DNA from: Blastocatellia bacterium
GTDB taxonomy: Bacteria; Acidobacteriota; Blastocatellia; Chloracidobacteriales; JADJPF01
DNA: 64,000 bases
Direction of reading: 5' to 3'
NCBI GenBank assembly: GCA_016713405.1
Contig: JADJPF010000006.1
Span: 1-64,000 of the forward strand
Notes under the pieces: generated by a model
The model's database searches: none
What the model was told of the DNA's origin: nothing
The model's input: only the letters and a program-made list of their open reading frames with translations
Shown: piece by piece, positions 57,430 through 64,000 of the stretch
Layout of the letters: each line of letters opens with the position of its first letter
Numbering within the stretch: position 1 is the stretch's first letter
Made by a program: the position numbers and the translations under genes

Positions 57430-58928
57430 ATGTCTCTAAATGCTTACTTAGAACTATCTGAAGGTGTTGCACATAAATTCTACGAAGTGGTAGTAAATGG
57501 CGTAGAAGTATCTATTCGTTATGGTCGTATAGGCGATCAAGGTCAAAAACAAGTAACCACTTATCCTACAGTAGAAAAAGCCTTAGCAGAAGCAAACAAA
57601 AAAATTAATGAAAAGTTAAAAAACGATATGAACGATTCCTTCAAGGTGTAAGGAAAAAACGTGCTGTAACAAGCCGTTCAGCAATGATGCAGCAATATTC
57701 TGCTCCAACAACTACTAGCACTAGATCAACTACTTCAACTACCAATCGAGCAAATACTAAACCTTCTGCTAAAGTTCCTGTAAAACAATTACCAATACTA
57801 TGGAAGTTTGATAGTGGAGCTAGTGCTTTAGGTATTTTTATAGATGAATCGTTATGCTGGGTAGGAAATGAGCAAGGAAATATTATTGCTTTAGACCATT
57901 CTTTAGAAGTTCGAGCAAGATTTAAGCTGCCTGATGGAGTTAAAAGCATAGTTGCTGATGATGATTGGCTTTATGCTGGTTGTGATGACGGAAATGTCTA
58001 TGATTTAAGTGGAAATTCTCCCCGTTTAGCTTATGAAATAGCTGAAAATATTGATATTTACTGGATTGATATTAAAGACGGCATATTAGCAGTATCAGAC
58101 TCAGAAGGTCGTATCACCATTATTAATCATGAAGATGAATCACAATGGTCAAAGAAAAGCCGAGGTGATAAGGCTTGGATGGTACGATGTGATGAAATAG
58201 GTGTTTATCATGGTCATTCTAAAGGAGTAACAATGTATGATTGGGAAGATGGCCGAGAAATTTGGTCACAACCAACAGATGGTTGGATAGGGTTTGGCTG
58301 GCAAGAAGAATCTACAGTTTATGCTGCAACTTCTAATGCTAAAGTTTATAGTTTTACCAAAAAAGGAGAGTTAGAAACTATTTATAAATGTGATAACTTT
58401 TTATGCTCTTGTGCTACAGCAGAAAATGGTAAGTATGTTTTTGCTGGTGATTCTCAAGGCAATATTTATTGTTTTAACCAAAAAGGGGATCGTCTTTGGA
58501 AACTTAACTCAGGTTGTGGAGCAGCACAATCTATGCAATTTTTCCAGGATAAACTTTATATTGTTACTAATTATAATTTTTTAGCCTGTATTGATGTAAG
58601 CGAAGCAGCTATTAATTTAGCTCAAACGGGTGTAGTTCCTGAAGCTAAAGCACCAAATCTAACAACTACAACCGTTATTGAAACAACTATTACTACTAGA
58701 TTAGAAACAACTAGTGATACAACTAAAGGAATTTTAGTTGAGTGCTTTAAGGAAGCTAGCAATTTACGTGTGCGTGTTATCTCACCAGGCTATAATCAAG
58801 ACTGGAATTGTCAATTTCCTAAAGACATTAGAGAAGAAAACGCTAAGTACTTAGTTGATGAAGTGCGCGAGTCTGCAAGAGGCGGGTTTTATCGCGTATT
58901 AGGCAACATTAAGAAAATCTCTAGCTAA
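57430..58928 (+). CDS. WGR domain-PQQ-like beta-propeller fusion protein (frameshifted)
   Basis: Restored length is 499 residues. The WGR domain (1-70) reads FYEVVVNGVEVSIRYGRIGDQGQ; WGR domains bind nucleic acid ends in PARP proteins. One G missing near 57625 splits it from the rest; adding it gives KNGYERFLQGVRKKRAVTSR, the usual end of the domain. A Thr/Ser-rich linker (about 85-110) leads to a beta-propeller of PQQ/WD-like blades (about 120-400; NEQGNIIALD, GDSQGNIYCFNQKGD), then a Thr-rich linker and a small C-terminal domain (about 425-499). No signal peptide, so cytosolic. No enzyme site is apparent; it may be a scaffold. Confidence 0.82.
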
Positions 58929-58989
58929 AATGGCTAGCGTAATTAATTAGTTAAATATTACTATTATGTAGTATCTAATTAAAATTCTT

Positions 58990-59025
58990 ATAGGGTTAAG
59001 TAGTAGATCAACTACTTAACCCTAT
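58990..59025. terminator. Hairpin terminator after the WGR-propeller gene
   Basis: A perfect 15-bp stem, ATAGGGTTAAGTAGT with ACTACTTAACCCTAT, and loop AGATCA, about 60 bases after the stop. The T run on the plus strand is poor. Confidence 0.6.
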
Positions 59026-59116
59026 ACTAACATTAACTCATAACATTTTTAAGATTAATTTATATATATTTTATAAAATACTTTATTATTATTTAGTTTA
59101 TATTAAGGAAATACTA

Positions 59117-62100
59117 ATGTTCACTAAAAAATTATTATTTAGCCTCACATTATTATTATTTAGTTTCTCACTTTCCTTTGGTCAATCAACTAGTGGAACA
59201 ATTACTGGCCGGATTACCGACGAACAAGGAGCAGCACTTTTAGGAGCAAATGTAACAGTTTATAGCCCTGATCTTGAGTTAACACGTCAAATTACTACAG
59301 ACAATCAAGGTTACTATCGTATTACTGGCCTGCCTTTTGGACGTTATCAAGTAAAAGCGGAACAAACTGGCTTTATGACAGAATTAAAAATTAATATTGC
59401 TGTTAGCGTAGCCCAAGAGAGCATTGTAGACCTTAGTTTACCTATTGGAGAAGTCACAGAAATATTGACTATTCAATCTGATACTTCTGTAATTGAGCGT
59501 AATAATTCAACCTTAAGTGGTTTAGTAAATGAAAAAACTATTCGTAGTCTTCCGCTAAATGGTAGAGATATAAGCCAACTGGTACTACTCCAACCAGGTG
59601 TTGTGGCTAGTCGTTCTAGTGTAACATCGGCTAATAACGGACGTGGGACACAATTTTCTGTTTCAGGTTCACGGCCAAATCAAAATTTATTTGTTTTAGA
59701 CGGCACAACAATTAATGACGCGCTAAACACTACTCCAGGAAATGCTCAAGGGCTACTTTTAGGAGTAGAAACCATCAAAGAATTTCGTGTATTAACAAAC
59801 ACTTATGGGGCTGAATATGGCCGTTCTAGTGGTGGGGTGTTTGTTGCTGCAACTAAATCTGGAAGCAACCAATTTCACGGCTCAATATTTAATTTTTTAC
59901 GTAATGACACGCTAGATGCACGCAATTTTTTTGATAAAGAAAAACCTGAGTTTCGCCGTAATCAATTTGGGGCTACTGTAGGCGGAGCAATTATTAAAAA
60001 TAGGACATTTTTCTTTGGTAGTTATGAAGGTCTACGTGAATTTAAGGGCATTAGCCGTGTTTCAATTGTTCCTGATGATCAAGCGCGTTTGGGTGTTTTA
60101 CCTGGTCAGTCAGTAATTAAGGTTGATAGCCGTAGCCAACCGCTAATTAATCTTTTTCCTAGAGCAAATGGAAACAACCTTGGTGATGGCACAGCAGAAT
60201 TTACTGGGACAACAAACCGAGTTGCTCGAAATGATTTTTTTACTATTCGTTTTGACCATAATTTATCAAAAAGCGATGTTTTTGACTGCACGCTATTTAT
60301 TTGACGACTCTGATCAGGTTTTACCAAGAAATTTCCCAGAATTTTTTAATCAAGCTGTAAATCGTAAACAAACCTTTACCATTTCTGAACGAAAGATTTT
60401 TTCACCAAATATAGTAAATGAACTACGTTTTGGCTTTAACCGTGCTACTCCAGCCGAGTTAGTACCACAAACTAATTCCTCTGTCCAATTAATTGCAGGC
60501 CGACAACTAGGAGAAATAACAGTTTCAGGCTTAACTGAAGTAGGAACGGATCGAACTAATCCAAAGCTATTTTTCCTTAATGATTTTCAGCTTTCCAATG
60601 ATTTATCTATAGCCTTTGGTAAGCATCTCTTAAAGGTAGGCGGACTTTTTGAACGCTTTCACTACAACGGTAATTCAGAGACTCGAACTCGCGGACAATT
60701 ACGGTTTAGCTCACTAGAAGATTTACTTAAATTTAAGGTTCAAGACCTACAAGGCGCGTCAACTGAATCTGATTTTATTCGGGGTTTTCGTCAATCATTA
60801 TTTGCTCTCTATGTTCAAGATGATTTTCGCTTTAACTCTAGGTTAACTTTCAATGTGGGCTTGCGTTATGAAACCGCCACAGACCCAACAGAAGTAAATG
60901 ATAAAATTTCTAACTTAAATAATATTTTTGATGAAGAAGTTACTTTGTCAAAAACCTTATTTGACAGTCCAAAAGTAAATTTTGCTCCTCGTGTAGGTTT
61001 TGCGTTAGACGTTTTTGGTAATGGTAAAACTGCGGTTAGAGGCGGTTTTGGTGTATTTTTTGACCAACCACTTTTTCATATTTACCGAACACCTGTTTTT
61101 AGATCACTTCCATTTGTTAATCGAGGTCGCTTAAGAGCAGCAGATTTTTCTACACTTCCAGTAGACCCAAATCTTTTTAAGGGTATTGAAAAGGCTACAG
61201 AAGCACTTCCAAGCAGGTTTCGTCCTACTTATTTAATGCAATATAACTTAAATATTCAACAAGAAATCCTACCTCAAACAATACTAACTATTGCTTATGT
61301 TGGTTCACGAGGAGTTAATTTAGTAGGTGCAGGCGATATTAACACAGCAATTCCACAAATACTGCCTAATGGACTAGAGTTTTTTGCTGAAGGAAGTCCA
61401 CGAAGAAATCCAAAGTTTGATGCTGTTAGATCAATTTTACAAGGCTTTAACTCTTATTATAATTCTCTTACAGTTGGATTAAATAGACGTTTTAGCCAAG
61501 GTTTGCAGTTACAAGCTTCTTATACTTTAGGAAAATCCATTGATGAGGCTTCTGCTAATGGAGGTCGTCAAACGTTTTCTAATGGTCAAGGTCGTACTTT
61601 TGACCCATATAACCGCCAACTAGATCGAGGTCTATCTAATTTTGATATTAGAAATAATTTTGTTCTTAATGCTAGTTATGATTTGCCTTTTGGAAAAAGC
61701 TTAACAGGTCTATCCAAACAGCTTTTAGCCAACTGGCAAATTAACACAATTATTTCTCTTTCTTCTGGAGTTGCTTTTACACCTTTTGTTAGTGGTGATC
61801 CTGACCGTGATGGAACGGATGAAAACACTTCTAGACCTGATCTTGTTCCTGGAGTTAGCTTAACTCCGATGGGAGGAAGTAGCGTTAATCTTTGGTTTAA
61901 TCCTGCTGCATTTGCACCACCACAAATAGGTTTTCGTGGAACATTAGGAAGAAATACTTTAAGAGGGCCTAATTTTAAGAGTGTTGAGCTTTCTTTAGTT
62001 AAAAACCTTGAAATAAATGAACGTTTCCAAGTGCAATTTCGCGCTGAGGCTTTTAATTTATTTAATCGTGCTAATTTTGACTTACCAAGTAATGCTGAAG

Positions 62101-62240
62101 ATGGTCAAGAGGTTTTTCGCTATATTGCTCCATCGGGTAACAGACCAGCAAGCTTTCAAGCTTCAAATAGTATTGGAAAAATATTTGGGACAATTGGAGA
62201 ATCACGGGAATTTCAATTTGGATTAAAATTTACTTTTTAA
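59117..62240 (+). CDS. TonB-dependent receptor with carboxypeptidase regulatory domain, Oar-like (frameshifted)
   Basis: Restored length is about 1,040 residues. A signal peptide (1-22) precedes a carboxypeptidase-regulatory-like domain (about 25-110; GRITDEQGAALLGANVTV). The plug follows (about 130-240; SLPLNGRDISQLVLLQPGV, FSVSGSRPNQNLFVLDG), then the barrel to the terminal FQFGLKFTF. This architecture is abundant in Acidobacteriota and in myxobacterial Oar. The imported substrate is unknown. The frame breaks at 60279-60284; removing one base gives SDVFTARYLFDDSDQ. Start ATG has AAGGAA upstream. It is the complete paralogue of the fragment at 1-1996. Confidence 0.92.
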
Positions 62241-62254
62241 TACATAAATTAATA

Positions 62255-62594
62255 TAGCCTAGGGTGTGTGGCCCCATAAGCGCGAGCTTAAGAAATAAGT
62301 TATTTATAATTAATAAATAGCTCAAGTCTTAGCTCCGAAGGAGTGTAAGATACATTTCCTAAGGTTTCAACCCTAGGAAATTATAGTTAAGGCTTCTTAA
62401 GCCCTGAAAGGGCGTAAGAGTCTTTAAGAAAAGGCTCTTACGCCCCGTTGGGGCTTTATATGATATATTACTTAAACCCAGAGCTTACGCTCTGGGCTAC
62501 ATATCTTTCGCCCCGTTGGGGCTTAAGATTTAACACCTTACTTTTCTATTAGTTGTTCCTAAGTTCGTGCTTATGGGGCTGAAACCCTAGGCTA
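62255..62594. mobile_element. 340-bp multi-hairpin element with terminal inverted repeats (MITE-like)
   Basis: The ends are TAGCCTAGGGT (62255-62265) and its exact reverse complement ACCCTAGGCTA (62584-62594). The match continues inward through GCCCCATAAGC on both sides, for an imperfect repeat of about 37 bases. Inside lie GGGCGTAAGAG pairing with CTCTTACGCCC, TTTCCTA with TAGGAAA, CCCAGAGC with GCTCTGGG (62477-62496), and GCCCCGTTGGGGC twice (62442-62454 and 62510-62522). It is GC-rich against an AT-rich genome and has no ORF. It fills the gap between the TonB receptor and aldehyde dehydrogenase genes. Confidence 0.7.
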
Positions 62595-62619
62595 TTAAAA
62601 AGCTAAATTCTTTAATTAA

Positions 62620-64000
62620 TTAAAGTTGTAAGGATTTAACTTCTAAATATTCCTCAAAACCAAATTTTCCTAATTCCCTACCATTACCAGATTGTTTATA
62701 ACCACCAAATGGAGCTTGGGGATTAAAATCACCACCATTAATGTCTACCTGGCCGGTACGCATACGGCGAGCAACCGCTTTAGCTCGCTCTACATTTTGT
62801 GACCAAACTGCTCCGCCTAAACCATAAATGGTATCATTGGCAATTCTAACTGCATCATTTTCATCTTCATAAGGAATAATTGATAGAACTGGGCCAAAGA
62901 TTTCTTCTTGAGCAATAGTCATTTTGTTGTCTACATTAGCAAAAACTGTTGGACGGATAAAGTAGCCTTTTTCTAAGCCTTCAGGTTGCTCTGCTCCACC
63001 AGCAACAAGGGTTGCACCTTCTTCAATACCTTTTTTGATATAACTGCGAACACGCTCTTGTTGTGTTTTAGAAACTAGTGGCCCTAGCTCTGCTTGACCT
63101 AATGGATCACCAACAATAAATTTTTCGGCTGTCTTTTTAGCAATTGCTACTGCTTCATCATGACGGGATTTTGGAACAAGCATTCTTGTCCAAGCTGAAC
63201 AGGTTTGACCAGAATTAAAATAGCAATTATTTACACCTGTACGAACGGCTTTTTCAAATTTAGCATCATCCAAAATAACATTTGCAGACTTACCGCCTAA
63301 TTCTAGGGCAACACGTTTAACTGTTTGTGCAGCAACTTGGCTAACACGTTTTCCAGCACCTGTTGAACCTGTAAAGGAAACCATATCTACATCGGGGTGT
63401 GCTGCAATTGCTTCACCAACTACCGGGCCTAGTCCACAAACTAAGTTAAATACGCCAGCAGGCAACCCAACTTCATCAAAAACTTCTGCCATTATAAAAG
63501 CTGTTATTGGAGCAACTTCACTAGGTTTAAGAACTACAGTACAACCAGCGGCTAAAGCAGGCGCAACTTTTGCAACTACTTGATGTAAAGGATAATTCCA
63601 AGGAGTAATACAACCTACTACGCCAACAGGCTCACGAACTACTAAAGAATTGCCAACCTCTTCTTCAAACTGATATTCACTTAGTAAATCAGCATAATAT
63701 CCCATATTCATTATTGGCATTCCTACTTGAACCATTGAGGAAAGCTGCAAGGGCATTCCTACTTCTTTAGAAATAATTTCTGCCATTTCATCAGCTTTAC
63801 TACTTAATTTTTCTACTGCTGCTCTTAAGTAATTCGCTCTTTCTTCTTTTGGGGTATTTGCCCAAAGGTCAAAAGCAGCTTTAGCTGCTGCTACAGCCGC
63901 TTGAACATCTTCAACCGTCCCATTAGGAACTTGTGCAATTACTTCCTCAGTAGCAGAATTAGTAACATCCAAAAAGTCTGTTCCTTTAGATGCTACCCAT
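62620..64000 (-). CDS. NAD(P)-dependent aldehyde dehydrogenase, N-terminus beyond window
   Basis: At least 459 residues; coding continues to the right edge (WVASKGTDFLDVTN is still in frame upstream of the first in-window start-like codon), so only a short N-terminal piece is missing. Catalytic Cys is in NSGQTCSAWTRM, Glu in ALELGGKSANV, and the cofactor loop is GSTGAGKRVSQ. PWNYPLHQVVAKVAPALAAGC is the conserved substrate-entry region. It oxidises an aldehyde to the acid; substrate is not predictable. Confidence 0.93.
   Translation of the reverse strand, partial: WVASKGTDFLDVTNSATEEVIAQVPNGTVEDVQAAVAAAKAAFDLWANTPKEERANYLRAAVEKLSSKADEMAEIISKEVGMPLQLSSMVQVGMPIMNMGYYADLLSEYQFEEEVGNSLVVREPVGVVGCITPWNYPLHQVVAKVAPALAAGCTVVLKPSEVAPITAFIMAEVFDEVGLPAGVFNLVCGLGPVVGEAIAAHPDVDMVSFTGSTGAGKRVSQVAAQTVKRVALELGGKSANVILDDAKFEKAVRTGVNNCYFNSGQTCSAWTRMLVPKSRHDEAVAIAKKTAEKFIVGDPLGQAELGPLVSKTQQERVRSYIKKGIEEGATLVAGGAEQPEGLEKGYFIRPTVFANVDNKMTIAQEEIFGPVLSIIPYEDENDAVRIANDTIYGLGGAVWSQNVERAKAVARRMRTGQVDINGGDFNPQAPFGGYKQSGNGRELGKFGFEEYLEVKSLQL

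Noticed and set aside
62401..62522. Possible CRISPR-like repeats
   Set aside because: The two GCCCCGTTGGGGC copies are only 13 bases long, irregularly spaced and embedded in other palindromes, with no cas genes.
1..64000. tRNA, rRNA, replication origin, prophage
   Set aside because: I saw no tRNA-like cloverleaf, rRNA segment, DnaA-box cluster or phage structural genes.

Overview
The window is AT-rich (roughly two thirds A+T by eye) and comes from a Gram-negative (diderm) bacterium. It carries two Oar-type TonB-dependent receptors with a carboxypeptidase-regulatory domain, SBBP-repeat and two-component-propeller proteins, the futalosine menaquinone genes mqnE/mqnD, an MglA GTPase and several Hanks-type kinases. 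That mix fits Acidobacteriota best (possibly a low-GC Blastocatellia-like lineage). This is inference from gene content; no rRNA or tRNA was found to confirm it.

Layout. 1-2043: 3' part of a TonB receptor. 2055-4148: mglA and a Ser/Thr kinase (minus strand). 4513-10807: a plus-strand cluster of secreted or membrane proteins: an unknown secreted protein, a type IV pilin-like protein, a phospholipase-D-type nuclease, a staphylococcal-type nuclease, a stand-alone ComEC-like metallo-beta-lactamase domain fused to an OB fold, and a TIGR02265-like membrane protein. It looks like an extracellular DNA-processing or competence-like locus. 10814-16818: flippase, AP-superfamily phosphohydrolase, SBBP-repeat protein. 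16990-19533: ATC-hydrolase-like protein, OleD-like reductase, MEST-like alpha/beta hydrolase. 19510-23030: macrodomain protein, RNase HI, a possible 29-residue membrane peptide, PLP dehydratase, asparaginase. 23162-31799: receptor kinase with four PPC-like repeats, 3D-domain protein, MreB-like actin, large propeller sensor kinase. 32017-39177: yceD-rpmF-fabH-x-x-fabD-acpP-fabF-etfB-etfA.

39444-47693 is a coherent sulfide-oxidation cluster: rhodanese, TauE/SafE exporter, persulfide dioxygenase-rhodanese fusion, sulfide:quinone reductase, thioredoxin and cytochrome bd. A solitary TnpB (IS605/IS1341-type) element lies inside it. The mqnD/mqnE genes that follow on the other strand make the menaquinone such enzymes would use. 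49977-58928 holds an Lrp regulator with a heme-oxygenase-like diiron protein, a beta-CASP RNase, a CHRD protein, a bacterial lipoxygenase, DinB, HD hydrolase and a WGR-propeller fusion. 59117-64000 holds a second TonB receptor, a 340-bp multi-hairpin element with terminal inverted repeats, and an aldehyde dehydrogenase running off the right edge.

A caution applies throughout. About 18 apparent one-base indels break 12 otherwise intact genes, mostly in short homopolymers. This looks like residual long-read sequencing error rather than gene decay, so those genes are described at their restored full length.
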